Assembly (NCBI GenBank): GCA_937928405.1
Contig: CALFWZ010000002.1
Span: 1 to 46,395, forward strand
DNA: 46,395 bases
From: an uncultured Saprospiraceae bacterium
GTDB lineage: Bacteria > Bacteroidota > Bacteroidia > Chitinophagales > Saprospiraceae
Direction of reading: 5' to 3'
In this document: in pieces, positions 24,801 to 33,525 of the stretch
How positions within the stretch are numbered: the stretch's first letter is position 1
Layout: each line of letters starts with the position of its first letter
The notes under the pieces: generated by a model
Database searches by the model: none
Seen by the model: only the letters and a program-made list of their open reading frames with translations
Told to the model about the DNA's origin: nothing
Made by a program: the position numbers and the translations under genes

Positions 24801-26235
24801 GAATATCTGAACCACCAGCATTACTTGCCTCTAGCGTTACTGAATAATTACCTGCTACATTGTACGTCACGGTAGGATTGGGGTCAGAAGATACAGCTGG
24901 ATCTCCTCCAGGGAACGTCCAACTCCAAGTGTCTGGAGCATTGGTTGAATTATCTGTAAATTGAACAACTAAAGGTGTACAGCCATTGGTAGGATTAGCA
25001 GAAAAACTAGTCACTGGTGGTAAAACATTTGTCTGACAAGGAGTTAGACACCCGCCTACAATTCCTCCAGAATAAGCATTAATAGCATTCGTAGATTGGT
25101 TAGACCAACAAGTGGAATTGTTAACGGAAGGAGACATGATACAAGCATTGTTGTTATCATGGAAAGAGTCAAAATTGTGTCCTAATTCATGGGAAGTTAA
25201 TACTCTCAAAGACTGTGCATTATTAGAAAAGTCCTGAAGACAATGGTAACGTCGACTCGTACAAACAGCTCCAACCCAAGCAATTCCAATTGTCGGTCCG
25301 TCAAAATTCCGGTTGGTCCAGTGTTGGGCTACATCATAAGTTACACTAAACCCACCGTTATTTCCCCAGGCTCTAAAGCTATCTAATAAAGTACCAGCAT
25401 CTGTAGAATTTGTCCAAGGATCACAAGTATTACAATTGGAAACAAAATTTTCTACGATAACAAAATTCAACTCATTAGTAAATTCATCATCATAGTTCGT
25501 TTGAACATTATTCATCACTGCTATATTGTGATTTTGAACATTCAGAATCGAATTTCCATATTTGGTAAACATAGAAAAATCACTAGCGATGGCAATTTCT
25601 ACATCGAAACAAGGTCCTAGAGCAGATAAGGTATTAGCGCTGTTTTTATTTTTTTCTGCCGCTTCAATTTGTGCTTTTCTTTGCTGTGCTTCTGTTACCC
25701 CACAAGTTTTTCCAGTTAAAGGGATAACGTCCGCTTCTTCATATATAACGAACAGGTCGGCCATCGCATCTTCCACGAAATAAGATAATGGTTCAATATA
25801 ATAGGTGGTATGATTAGTTTGGATCATTCCGTAGAAAAACCCAGAAGCGATAGTAAGGCGCACATCTGACCCTTCCATGTTGGCAAGTTGTCCTCGATAA
25901 GTAATGTTTTTTCCTTTTTCAACATGCTCTACACCTTGGGAAGAAGCTACTCTTAGTGCATAATGATCACTACGAATATCATAAGCCTGCAGTTCGATAT
26001 CCCAGTTTATATCCTGGTTACTATTCAATTTAAAGTCAGAACGATCCGACGTACTTACATGTTGATGAATTGCTTCAACTGGTAGATGGAATAATTTGAA
26101 CTTGAAAAACTGTTTTTGAAGAATCTGTTGAGCATCTTTTTCAACAGTAGAATTGGCTTGAAAGTTAGGGGTTTGGGCATTCAATACTAATACAGATAGT
26201 AATAGCATATAAGAGCTAAGAATATACTTGAGCAT
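21883..26235 (-). CDS. Reprolysin-like metalloprotease with twelve PKD domains and type A sorting domain
   Basis: A 1450-residue exported protease. A signal peptide (MLKYILSSYMLLLSVLVLNA) is followed by a pro-region ending near Cys178 (GKTCGVT), which looks like the cysteine switch of ADAM-type reprolysins. The catalytic domain (about 205-400) has the full zinc motif HELGHNFDSFH: His349, Glu350, His353, His359, followed by a Met-turn candidate (ACIMSPSVN). From about 405 to 1365 there are twelve PKD domains in six alternating pairs (see finding). The C-terminus (FEVYPNPGLGMVTINI ... YIIQLQAGETVGYRKILIEK) is a type A sorting domain for type IX secretion with surface anchoring. It probably degrades host, prey or environmental proteins. 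Convergent with the M23 gene. Confidence 0.93.
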   Translation of the reverse strand: MLKYILSSYMLLLSVLVLNAQTPNFQANSTVEKDAQQILQKQFFKFKLFHLPVEAIHQHVSTSDRSDFKLNSNQDINWDIELQAYDIRSDHYALRVASSQGVEHVEKGKNITYRGQLANMEGSDVRLTIASGFFYGMIQTNHTTYYIEPLSYFVEDAMADLFVIYEEADVIPLTGKTCGVTEAQQRKAQIEAAEKNKNSANTLSALGPCFDVEIAIASDFSMFTKYGNSILNVQNHNIAVMNNVQTNYDDEFTNELNFVIVENFVSNCNTCDPWTNSTDAGTLLDSFRAWGNNGGFSVTYDVAQHWTNRNFDGPTIGIAWVGAVCTSRRYHCLQDFSNNAQSLRVLTSHELGHNFDSFHDNNNACIMSPSVNNSTCWSNQSTNAINAYSGGIVGGCLTPCQTNVLPPVTSFSANPTNGCTPLVVQFTDNSTNAPDTWSWTFPGGDPAVSSDPNPTVTYNVAGNYSVTLEASNAGGSDIQTINNLINVEAQPTADFETSIDLGLVDFVNTSQNGLTYLWDFGDGNTSTAFEPNNVYFESGFYDVVFTVFNNCGQQSITKTIQIVLPPSAEFIGNPISGCAPLVVDFTDISTNTPEEWFWTFEEGNPTTSDLQNPTVEFAIPGTFTVTMDVFNASGSDSYQIIDYITVEGIPEPNFTFGINGLEVNFVNSSTSADSYSWDFGDGNTSTEIDPTHVYTQGGNYDVMLIALNDCGTNVITQTISLLVPPQAIFDADIVSGCAPLTVNFIDQSISATSWDWTFEGGMPATSTDQNPTVVFDNPGDFEVSLTVTNSVGNSFVNVDDFITVLAGPSGGFTTSSDENTVTFTNTSTNATSYSWDFGDGTSSTETNPVHTYPDDGQYTVILTATNDCGSETSQQIITTSSAPGAAFTSSGTSGCAPFTVNFTDGSTSNTTSWSWSFPGGTPSSSTDQNPTVTYATAGVYTVTLVASNGTGSSTVTQTDYITVAPLAVPSFTTSSDENTVTFTNTSTDATSYSWDFGDGTSSTATNPVHTYPDDGQYTVILTATNDCGSVTIEQIVSTSSIPQAAFIAGNTSGCAPLTVNFTDQSTSNTTSWSWSFPGGTPSSSTNQNPTIVYENAGTYTVTLVASNDSGATTATEIDFVTIAPLPTPGFTTSINGSEVIFTNTTTNGNQYTWDFGDGTTSNEINPIHEYLLEGQYDVILTAVNECGMISTEIVTITIISLPQAGFTAATRSGCAPLTIDFQDESSESANAWSWSFIGGTPASSDEQNPTVVYDTPGTYTVALTVSNASGMNTLTQIDYIEVFPETVAEFSLTTAGDEISIENNSTNATGFVWSFGDGTTSMEVNPTHTYTSSGTYTVSLTAVGLCGTVTTSETVMITITNILDEELVSLFEVYPNPGLGMVTINIEGEPTTDLEIRLIDVLGRILYSESQDFNGRLTREYDWTHLAAGTYIIQLQAGETVGYRKILIEK
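22380..25015 (-). repeat. Six tandem PKD-pair repeats within the metalloprotease gene
   Basis: Twelve PKD domains alternate between an A type (GCAPLTVNF, W-W-FPGGTP) and a B type (VTFTNTST, YSWDFGDGTSS, NPVHTY). One A+B unit is about 159 codons. Two neighbouring units share a near-identical stretch of about 40 bases at 22991 and 23468, exactly 477 bases (159 codons) apart. Confidence 0.85.
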
Positions 26236-26770
26236 TTACTTAAATTTAGTTGTTTCCGAAAAAAATTGAGAGTAGGCGATGAATTTATCTAAAAAGGTCC
26301 TTCACAAGGTACAATAAGGTAGTCATAATATAAAATTCTTCCTTCCGTTTATGTTAGAAATATGTCATCCAATAGCTAATTTTATAATATTTAGATAATG
26401 AGGTTGTATAAAAAGGTTCAAATTGTATACAACCTGATAAAATTTTCCATACTGGTATTCGTCAGGCGAGGTCAAAAAAGAGGTTACCTGCCCCTCAATT
26501 GAGGTTATCGGGCGAGCGTCAGGCGGGGATTTGGTTATTTTTTTAGTCTTCGGTTACTTTTAGAATTATTAAACGACTTCCATATTTTCCTGAAGGATAA
26601 GGCTAGACATTTAGCTCAAAAAATTGTAATTTTGGCTTGAATTTTTCTTTTAAAGCCCCCAGACACTATTCCAATTTTGTCCCTCCCCAATTTTTCAAAA
26701 ATAAGTTTTAAAACTGTATCTTAGATAAAACAGATATATTTCCAATAAGCGTATTATAAATCCAAAAAAG
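26236..26770. other. Divergent gap between metalloprotease and lipoprotein genes
   Basis: No coding signal in 535 bases. GGTTGTATA (26402-26410) and TATACAACC (26426-26434) form a perfect 9-bp inverted repeat around 15 bases. CGTCAGGCGAGG near 26460 and CGTCAGGCGGGG near 26517 are direct repeats of a short extragenic sequence. The remainder is AT-rich; no exact TAnnTTTG element was found for either gene. Confidence 0.5.
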
Positions 26771-27832
26771 ATGAATCGCATTATTCTTATCATCAGTGTT
26801 CTTTGTGTATTTACTAGTAGTTCTTGTTATAAAGGAAGGCTTAACACCGCCAATAATCCGTGGAATAAGATTGATTTCAATGCCATAGGACCAATACGAA
26901 CAATGCATGCTGCACCAGTAGAAGTTTTGGCCATTACTGATCAGGAATTTTTTCGAATCGATTCAGATAATCAGGTAGTCGAAGAACGCCCAATCGGTCT
27001 AGCAGCCTTCTATTTCGGCAGACCCGCACTTAGTGACTGGGTTTTCACTCGGTTTGTTGAAAAACAACAACAAAATGTAGCTGAATTTCATCTGGTAAGA
27101 AATTCGAATCAAATATTTGATTTGGTCATCAATGATATCGACGTACCTGCTGGAACGACCATCACACTAGATGGAACTGCCGCTAAAAATGTAGGAGCTT
27201 TCAACGACGACTCGTCTCAATTGGCTTTTCCCGTCGAATTAAATCGAACAGAGGGTAGTAACGTAGGAGTGGTCATTGTTGATATAACACTCAGTGGTAC
27301 CAAAGAAAACTTCATCTCTGTTGAGGTAATCAAGGTAGTGGATATTCCCGAATTGAGATCAAATGCTCAATTGATGAGTAGTATTTCCTTTATTGGAGGC
27401 GCCTATTATATTACTCACCAAGATGGTGGTTTTAGAGTAACCGCTGACGGAAATTACCGCCAAGTAGTGAGTGGCTGGACTTTGGATGTATTTAATAAGG
27501 AAGGAACCATTTATATGACTTCTTTTAATCCTTTTGATTTCTTTAAATCAGAGAATAACGGTGTAACTTTCGAACGAGTTGGTACTACCACTCCTGCTAA
27601 GTATGTTTATCAAGCAGACGATCAGTATTTCCATCAAGATAACCGTGGGTTTGAGTTTAAACTGATTAGCGATGACTTTGAGGATGTACGCGATATTGTT
27701 TACAATAAAGAAATCGAAGATATAAGTGATAATTCCGCTTTTTGGAACATGATTTACATGGGTGGTCGGTATTATATCAATGCACAAAAAGATATCTGGT
27801 ATTTAGAAGAAATTGAGTTAAAAGAAGAATAA
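26771..27832 (+). CDS. Lipoprotein, beta-rich, function unknown
   Basis: A 353-residue protein with a lipobox-like end at Cys19 (FTSSSC), so likely lipid-anchored. The mature part is beta-rich with recurring short motifs (YYITHQDGGFRVTADGNYRQV, YVYQADDQYFHQDNRGFEFKL, WNMIYMGGRYYINAQKDIWYL) that read like blades of a beta-propeller or of a repeat of surface-exposed sheets, with the pattern of a value, then a displayed property. This is a guess from shape only. The gene stands alone, about 260 bases ahead of the giant helical protein gene in the same direction, and may share its transcript. No family recognised. Confidence 0.75.
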   Translation: MNRIILIISVLCVFTSSSCYKGRLNTANNPWNKIDFNAIGPIRTMHAAPVEVLAITDQEFFRIDSDNQVVEERPIGLAAFYFGRPALSDWVFTRFVEKQQQNVAEFHLVRNSNQIFDLVINDIDVPAGTTITLDGTAAKNVGAFNDDSSQLAFPVELNRTEGSNVGVVIVDITLSGTKENFISVEVIKVVDIPELRSNAQLMSSISFIGGAYYITHQDGGFRVTADGNYRQVVSGWTLDVFNKEGTIYMTSFNPFDFFKSENNGVTFERVGTTTPAKYVYQADDQYFHQDNRGFEFKLISDDFEDVRDIVYNKEIEDISDNSAFWNMIYMGGRYYINAQKDIWYLEEIELKEE

Positions 27833-28045
27833 CCAAACTGCCCCTTTTTTGATTACGCTGTGTTACTCAAACAGTCATTTATCCAGATAACCTCCTGTTT
27901 TCGTGTCTTGATTAATCAAAAAATGACCTTGTTTTAGTTACCATAATCAATTGCTAAACCTGCTATTAGAAGACTTTATTCTAAATGGCCATCTAAACAT
28001 ATTTTTATTTTCATCATAAAAAGTTTATTTTCTGATATTTCGGAG

Positions 28046-28081
28046 CAGTTCTTGTATTTAGTTTAAGCTAAAAAAGAACTG
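28046..28081 (+). promoter_or_regulatory. Hairpin just before the GTG start of the 1139-residue gene
   Basis: CAGTTCTT (28046-28053) and AAGAACTG (28074-28081) form a perfect 8-bp stem that ends eight bases before the GTG start codon at 28090. If folded in the mRNA it would lie over the initiation region. Confidence 0.35.
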
Positions 28082-28089
28082 TTATCAGC

Positions 28090-31000
28090 GTGAAGAGCAT
28101 TATCCCCATCCTGCTGCTTTTTTGGACTTTCGTCGCCTATGGCACGAATCCACCGGATACAGATTACCGGAAATTGCTTAAAAAGCTGGAACACAGCCTT
28201 TTAGAGGGTAATAGCCGTGCCCTACGAGATCTGGGCAGTTTGTTAGATCACCCAGAAGTTAAGAATAAAGCTCGCCGTCTGATTGACCAGTACACCTTAT
28301 TTAGTCCTGAAGAGTTTGTGATTGACAATCCACTTATTCGCAATGAATTTCTTGGTTTCTATTATGATAAAGCAGATTCACTGGTTTATTCAGATTTATT
28401 AGAAGTATTCTATCTGACAGATCCATCCCAACGAACAACTCCTTATAAAATCAGCGCTCCCGAAAACGAGCAAGTCACCGATGAATCGGTATTGCTCAAT
28501 CAGCATATCCATCTAATTGAAAAAGCCCTCAAGTCGGCCGACGATTCACTAATGCTGGATGGGGTATTGAAAATTGGTGCACTTAAACGGCCAGAAGGCT
28601 ATGCCTTCCTTACGGAACTCCTTTCAAAATCACCGATAAAAAAAGCCAAATTTTCAAACAAATCCCATGTTTATGAGTCCATCGCACTAGTCCTAGAAGA
28701 ATATGTAGATATGAAAGTCTTGACAACATTACTAAAACTAATCTCTAAGGATCATTTTAGTCTTGAGTTTTCTCAAAGGAGATTGGCCAATCTAACCAAT
28801 GTTCAATTTGAAGCAAGTAATACCAAAAATCTCGTAAAAAAATACGATCACCTGATCGATTCTTTAACCACCATTGAAGAGATTCGTGCCTACGGCTACC
28901 GAAAGTTATTTAATACCCGACACACCTTTTTTATAGATCAAGTTGACTATTACGGTCGTATTCTTTCCATCTCCGATAAACATCCGTGGATCGAATACAA
29001 TGCTATCCGAGATTTATGTCATCAACAACATCCAAGGGCCATGTATTATTTGGCTGGTCATTTGTTCAAAATCAGAAAAAAATCAAATAAGCATAACAGA
29101 AAACTTGCAAAAACCATTGTCCAAAAAATCAATGAGCTTACTCAGCTCGAAATTCAGGTAAATAACAAAGCAGGAGAGTTTTCAACCCGTGCTTACGCTG
29201 GGAGAGATAAAGTAGCACGTACTAATTATATGATTTATTGGGCTGCACACTATAACGATTATGAATGGGATGAAAACCGAGAACATTTTGTTAATAAAAA
29301 TGAAGCTATCGAAACAACCCAAAATTATGAAAGATTATTTCGTCGTTTAAACTCTCGAAATGATTCAGTTGCCATTGCCTCCTTTATTAAACTAACGGAA
29401 GGTGAGCCCAACGAAGTTATTGCACTGTCGGAAAAATACCGCCAGATGTTTAGGAATTATAATCAATCACTCCCCTCTTTTCAATTTAAGTATTTGGAGC
29501 AATTGTCTCAGCTAACTTATTACTGTAGAAAAAATGATATTTCCTACCAGCCTAGCATCGCCATTGCCAATAAATTAGAATCATTATTAAGGACGGAAGA
29601 CCCCGTGACCAGAATTAATATTGAGAATGAATTAATCAATCAGTTAACCTTAAAAGAAATTACAGGTGTAGAGTATTGGGCCTGTTTACAAGAAGGAAAA
29701 TTAGAGATAAATTATTCGATCGGCCGAATTCTTGACTGGTTCTATTCCAGATCACTTAGGGATATACAAACTAATAGCCATCAGCTCAGATTGTACTTAA
29801 AGAAAGCAGACATTTTCGGAAATATTGGTGCTATCGGTGCCTGTAATTATTACCTCAATAAATTTAGTTTAGAGGATGATAAATTCCAGAAAAAATTATT
29901 AGAAATACAACAAACGGAATCCGACGAAGGCATCCTAAATCAGTTGATGCAACTTATCAATGAACACAACGAAGCATCCGACAATATCTCCTTAGCTGGT
30001 TTTTTAAAAGATCCAACTGATATCCATAAAAGAGATATAAAAATCATGAGTAATCCTACCCCTCAAGAGTACCGTGATATTATCAAAGCTGTTCAAAAAA
30101 CGGAAGATATAGCAGCTATCAAACGTATTCTTTATTATATCCGCTTACATCCCGAACTTGGTATGGTACCACACCTATTCAGTCTGCTAGACGATGACCG
30201 TGTATTAGTTGACAAAAGAGGTATTATTCTAACCGTAGCAGATAACCTGACTCCAATCATGGAAAATATTTATAATTATTCATTTCCGGAAGTAGAGGGA
30301 AGAAAAAAATTCGACATTGTTCCTTGGGCAAAAATGTGGAAGGAAAATGGCGACGAATACGAAGATTGGGCAAAAATATTTTTTGAAAGAAAACTAGCTT
30401 CTCTCACCGAAAGCGAAACACTTGAGATCGAGGATATAAATCAGATAACCACCTCGATTCATTACGGTCCTCGCTATCAGGATAAATGTTTAAGAGCATT
30501 ACAAAAAGTCAAACCTGTACGAGACATTCGCAAGCTGCAAGTGAATCCAAAATTATTGGTATCAACGGATCTTATGTATTTTGATTCTTTTGCTTTTTCG
30601 TATAAAGAACTGGATAATATCCCTAAACTTTTTACGGTGGATCAACCAGATAGAATGCTCCGTTTTCTAGAACAAAAAGCCAGTAATTTTGATCTAATTG
30701 ATAAGGGAACCTTTTATAATAATCTGTTTCGTTCTAGTTGGTTTTTAAGTTATCTGGGTAGTGAAGAAGTATCCTTAAAAAAAGCGGAAGAGATCAAAAA
30801 TATATTGGTTGCATACTTCAACGAAAATGAATATTTAAGTGAATTCGAAGAACAAGTAACTCAGTTTAATATTGCTCAATTGGAAAGCTTAGGAAAAAAA
30901 CTGGACGCACAACTCATCGCTTCCGTAGAGATGAATACCGATCATGCTTCTATGGTAAAAATACAGGAGTCTATCCTCGCTCGAGTCAGCTATGCGGAGA

Positions 31001-31509
31001 TTCCTATGGTCGTAAAATTATTACCAAAATTGGCACCAGAGTTACAAGACCCTAATCGTTTCTTTCTCGTGAAAGATTTTGGTTTACCTATTTTTGATTT
31101 AGATAATGACCAAAAGCGTAAAAAATTAATTGATCAACATAAAAACCTTTCTCAGATAGATTTTTACCGAAGTTGTCTGCGAGATTTTGGAGTTGATTTT
31201 GAAAATAACAATCAAGCATTAGACTTTCAAAAAATTTACAATATCCTTTCTTATGATGCTGCCGCTCCCTTCGTTAGCAGTAGTGGAGGAAAACGGGATT
31301 ATTATACCTACGGAATCATCAAAGTATTAGAACTACATTTTGAAGACCGACTAGGTTTTCACGAAAAACTAAATGAATCTCAAACTTTTTACGATTTTTC
31401 AAGTAACAAGCGAGCTGCCGCTTGGATTCAGTATCTTGAGCAACAGTCTTTGGTCAACCCTGGAGGACAACTACCTCCTTCTTTTAATCTCACCAGAATA
31501 GAAAATTAA
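28090..31509 (+). CDS. Large secreted helical-repeat protein of unknown function
   Basis: An 1139-residue protein with a GTG start. The start is fixed by the signal peptide, which begins right there (MKSIIPILLLFWTFVAYG, cut before TNPPD); there is no nearby ATG in frame that would keep it. The mature part is almost wholly helical, with many Leu, Lys, Glu and Asn and spaced leucines (LLKKLEHSLLEGNSRALRDLGSLLD, AIKRILYYIRLHPELGMVPHLFSLLDDDRVLVD), resembling HEAT/ARM-like solenoids, without a clean repeat unit I can count. No enzymatic motif, sorting domain or lipobox is visible, so periplasmic location is the default inference. An upstream hairpin may limit initiation. Downstream is an outer-membrane barrel gene. 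I do not recognise the family. Confidence 0.8.
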   Translation: MKSIIPILLLFWTFVAYGTNPPDTDYRKLLKKLEHSLLEGNSRALRDLGSLLDHPEVKNKARRLIDQYTLFSPEEFVIDNPLIRNEFLGFYYDKADSLVYSDLLEVFYLTDPSQRTTPYKISAPENEQVTDESVLLNQHIHLIEKALKSADDSLMLDGVLKIGALKRPEGYAFLTELLSKSPIKKAKFSNKSHVYESIALVLEEYVDMKVLTTLLKLISKDHFSLEFSQRRLANLTNVQFEASNTKNLVKKYDHLIDSLTTIEEIRAYGYRKLFNTRHTFFIDQVDYYGRILSISDKHPWIEYNAIRDLCHQQHPRAMYYLAGHLFKIRKKSNKHNRKLAKTIVQKINELTQLEIQVNNKAGEFSTRAYAGRDKVARTNYMIYWAAHYNDYEWDENREHFVNKNEAIETTQNYERLFRRLNSRNDSVAIASFIKLTEGEPNEVIALSEKYRQMFRNYNQSLPSFQFKYLEQLSQLTYYCRKNDISYQPSIAIANKLESLLRTEDPVTRINIENELINQLTLKEITGVEYWACLQEGKLEINYSIGRILDWFYSRSLRDIQTNSHQLRLYLKKADIFGNIGAIGACNYYLNKFSLEDDKFQKKLLEIQQTESDEGILNQLMQLINEHNEASDNISLAGFLKDPTDIHKRDIKIMSNPTPQEYRDIIKAVQKTEDIAAIKRILYYIRLHPELGMVPHLFSLLDDDRVLVDKRGIILTVADNLTPIMENIYNYSFPEVEGRKKFDIVPWAKMWKENGDEYEDWAKIFFERKLASLTESETLEIEDINQITTSIHYGPRYQDKCLRALQKVKPVRDIRKLQVNPKLLVSTDLMYFDSFAFSYKELDNIPKLFTVDQPDRMLRFLEQKASNFDLIDKGTFYNNLFRSSWFLSYLGSEEVSLKKAEEIKNILVAYFNENEYLSEFEEQVTQFNIAQLESLGKKLDAQLIASVEMNTDHASMVKIQESILARVSYAEIPMVVKLLPKLAPELQDPNRFFLVKDFGLPIFDLDNDQKRKKLIDQHKNLSQIDFYRSCLRDFGVDFENNNQALDFQKIYNILSYDAAAPFVSSSGGKRDYYTYGIIKVLELHFEDRLGFHEKLNESQTFYDFSSNKRAAAWIQYLEQQSLVNPGGQLPPSFNLTRIEN

Positions 31510-31733
31510 CATCATTTTAAGACTACTAAGGCTATTTCAACACATTTTAGTCTCAACATTCCTTTAAACTTTGACGTTATTCTTAAGAGTGCATGGACGA
31601 AATCTTTGCTTAAGAATATTCGTAAGTGCTAATCATATAGTTGAAAAGACTCACTAGCTGGTCAAAATTTCCTAATTTCGCTAAGATTTTAACTTTTAAC
31701 CTAATTTACTTATCATACTAAACAGGTTCAGAC

Positions 31734-32336
31734 ATGAAAAAAATCACTAGAATTTTCACACTCTTACTAGTTTTCACCTTTGTTCTTGGTGTATCTACTG
31801 CAGATGCACAACGGTCAAAAAAGAAGAAAAAAGACTCTACAGAAGAATACTTTGATGAAAGTGGTGGATTTGCCCATCGACTTTGGTACGGCGGTGGATT
31901 TAATTTAAACTTTGGCGGGGATCAATTCAGTAGTGAAATGATACTGGGTATTTCTCCAATGGTCGGGTATAAAATTAATGATATCATTTCTTTCGGCCCG
32001 CGAGCATCCATAGACTATTATGAAATATTTATTGATGGCAGTAATCCCCGTTATTTATTTTGGGGAATAGGTCCTTTTGCCAGAGGTAAATTTTCAGAAT
32101 CTATTTTTGCACAGATAGAATATGAAATTCAAGGTGTCACCGGGCTAAATGATGCGTCCGGCAGACCTCAGTCTAATAATGTAGGAAATAGAAACAATTT
32201 TTACCTCGGAGCAGGCTATCAATCGTCGGGTGGCGGACTTATAGGCTATGAGGTCATGGCACTCTATAACTTTCTTGACCAGAACGAGCGCAGTCTTCCG
32301 ATAACTTTCCGTTTTGGATTGAATTGGAATTTCTAA
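31734..32336 (+). CDS. Small outer-membrane beta-barrel protein
   Basis: A 200-residue protein with a signal peptide (MKKITRIFTLLLVFTFVLGVSTADA). A very basic stretch (RSKKKKKDS) follows the cleavage site. The rest alternates hydrophobic and polar residues with paired aromatic ends typical of an eight-stranded barrel (WYGGGFNLNFGGDQFS, MVGYKINDIISFGPRASIDYY, FWGIGPFARGKFSESIFAQIEYEI, FYLGAGYQSSGGGLIGYEVMALYNF), and it closes with ITFRFGLNWNF, a final strand ending in Phe as recognised by the BAM machinery. It resembles the OmpA/OmpW-like small barrels of Bacteroidota; ligand unknown. It has its own terminator. Confidence 0.85.
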   Translation: MKKITRIFTLLLVFTFVLGVSTADAQRSKKKKKDSTEEYFDESGGFAHRLWYGGGFNLNFGGDQFSSEMILGISPMVGYKINDIISFGPRASIDYYEIFIDGSNPRYLFWGIGPFARGKFSESIFAQIEYEIQGVTGLNDASGRPQSNNVGNRNNFYLGAGYQSSGGGLIGYEVMALYNFLDQNERSLPITFRFGLNWNF

Positions 32337-32365
32337 ATAGCGTAGCTTTGCAACCAAACTCAAAA

Positions 32366-32394
32366 GCCCCTTTGTACTTGAGGTACAAAGGGGC
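32366..32394 (+). terminator. Intrinsic terminator after the barrel gene
   Basis: A perfect 12-bp stem (GCCCCTTTGTAC with GTACAAAGGGGC) around TTGAG, starting 29 bases after the stop codon. The following sequence is not strongly T-rich, and a candidate promoter for the next gene begins ten bases later. Confidence 0.75.
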
Positions 32395-32403
32395 AATGAC
32401 TTA

Positions 32404-32411
32404 TAATTTTG
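32404..32411 (+). promoter_or_regulatory. Candidate -7 element (TAATTTTG) for the DUF2911 gene
   Basis: TAATTTTG fits TAnnTTTG exactly, 27 bases before the ATG at 32439. A possible -33 TTG falls in the loop of the preceding terminator (about 32378), 23 bases away. This supports the ATG at 32439 over the upstream ATT/TTG-type start at 32409, which lies inside the element. Confidence 0.5.
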
Positions 32412-32438
32412 TTTAACCAAATTTTAAATTTTCTTAAA

Positions 32439-33323
32439 ATGAAAAAAGGAATAATTTACACTTTTTTATCTCTTTGCCTGCTGGTAAGCAGCATCTCTCT
32501 TAATGCACAAATTAAAACTCCACAGCCTAGTCCTACCATGAAAATGGAAACGATGATTGGACTGACGGAAGTAGCCATCGAGTACTCTCGTCCTAGTATG
32601 AAAGAACGTACCATCTTCGCCGCAGATGGTCTTGTACCTTTTGGTGAAACTTGGAGAACAGGTGCCAATGCTTCTACAAAGATCTCTTTTTCAACTGATG
32701 TAACAGTAGAAGGTAAAGCAATAAAAGCTGGTAAATATGCTATTTATGCAGTACCAGGAAAAACTTCTTGGGACATCATTCTTTACAAAAATACGACGCA
32801 CTGGGGTGTTCCTCGCGAGTGGGTAGCTACCGATGAAGTAGCACGTGTTAGTGTTCCTGCTAATAACAGTGGTATGACTGTAGAGACTTTCACGATCATG
32901 CCTATGAACAATAAAATCAACAGTGCTCAAATCGCTATGATGTGGGATAAAACAGTAGCTGCTTTTACGGTAACCTCTGACGTTGACAAATCTGTCATGA
33001 AAGATATCGACCGTGCTATGGCTGGTACTTCTCGTGGTGATTACTATACAGCTGCTCGTTATTTTTACGATAACGATAAAGACATGTCCAAAGCTTTAGA
33101 GTGGATCAAAATGGCTAATAAGAAAGATGCTAAATTCTGGCAGCTACGTCTTCAGTCTTTAATCGAGGCTAAGATGGGTGACAAAAAATCTGCTATTGCT
33201 TCAGCTACAAAATCTATGGAAATGGCTAAGGCAGAAGGCAATTCGAATTACGTAAGACTAAACGAAAAGTCTATCGCTGAATGGGGCGGAAAAGTAATGA
33301 AGACCATGAATGGTAGCAAGTAA
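32439..33323 (+). CDS. DUF2911 secreted protein with C-terminal helical tail
   Basis: A 294-residue protein. The ATG at 32439 gives a clean signal peptide (MKKGIIYTFLSLCLLVSSISLNA). Residues about 30-175 are the DUF2911 domain: VAIEYSRPSMKERTIF, LVPFGETWRTGANASTKISF, then KAGKYAIYAVPG and WDIILYKNTTHWG, a beta fold with a conserved W-R-T-G-A-N signature found in many Bacteroidota. Its biochemical role is not established. The tail (YYTAARYFYDNDKDMSKALEWIKMANKK, then DKKSAIASATKSMEMAKAEGN) reads as TPR-like helix pairs. Strong terminator downstream. Confidence 0.9.
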   Translation: MKKGIIYTFLSLCLLVSSISLNAQIKTPQPSPTMKMETMIGLTEVAIEYSRPSMKERTIFAADGLVPFGETWRTGANASTKISFSTDVTVEGKAIKAGKYAIYAVPGKTSWDIILYKNTTHWGVPREWVATDEVARVSVPANNSGMTVETFTIMPMNNKINSAQIAMMWDKTVAAFTVTSDVDKSVMKDIDRAMAGTSRGDYYTAARYFYDNDKDMSKALEWIKMANKKDAKFWQLRLQSLIEAKMGDKKSAIASATKSMEMAKAEGNSNYVRLNEKSIAEWGGKVMKTMNGSK

Positions 33324-33344
33324 TTTTCGCTGCTGTTTTTGAAA

Positions 33345-33388
33345 AATAAAAAATCCAATCAGACTTTCGTCTGATTGGATTTTTTATT
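33345..33388. terminator. Terminator after the DUF2911 gene
   Basis: A perfect 20-bp inverted repeat built around ATCCAATCAGAC, TTTC loop and GTCTGATTGGAT, flanked by A and T runs so that it can act on both strands. It also lies downstream of the convergent symporter gene, though 138 bases from its stop. Confidence 0.9.
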
Positions 33389-33525
33389 TTAATGAAGTGA
33401 TGTTAATGAAGACTTCTTTCGTGTCTGCCTACCGAAAAGGATGGACTCTTCTAGCGTAGTGATTTGAGATACTGTAGTCTTTCTGAAATCAAAAGTGGAG
33501 GTCGCTTCTACAAATGAGCATTTAA

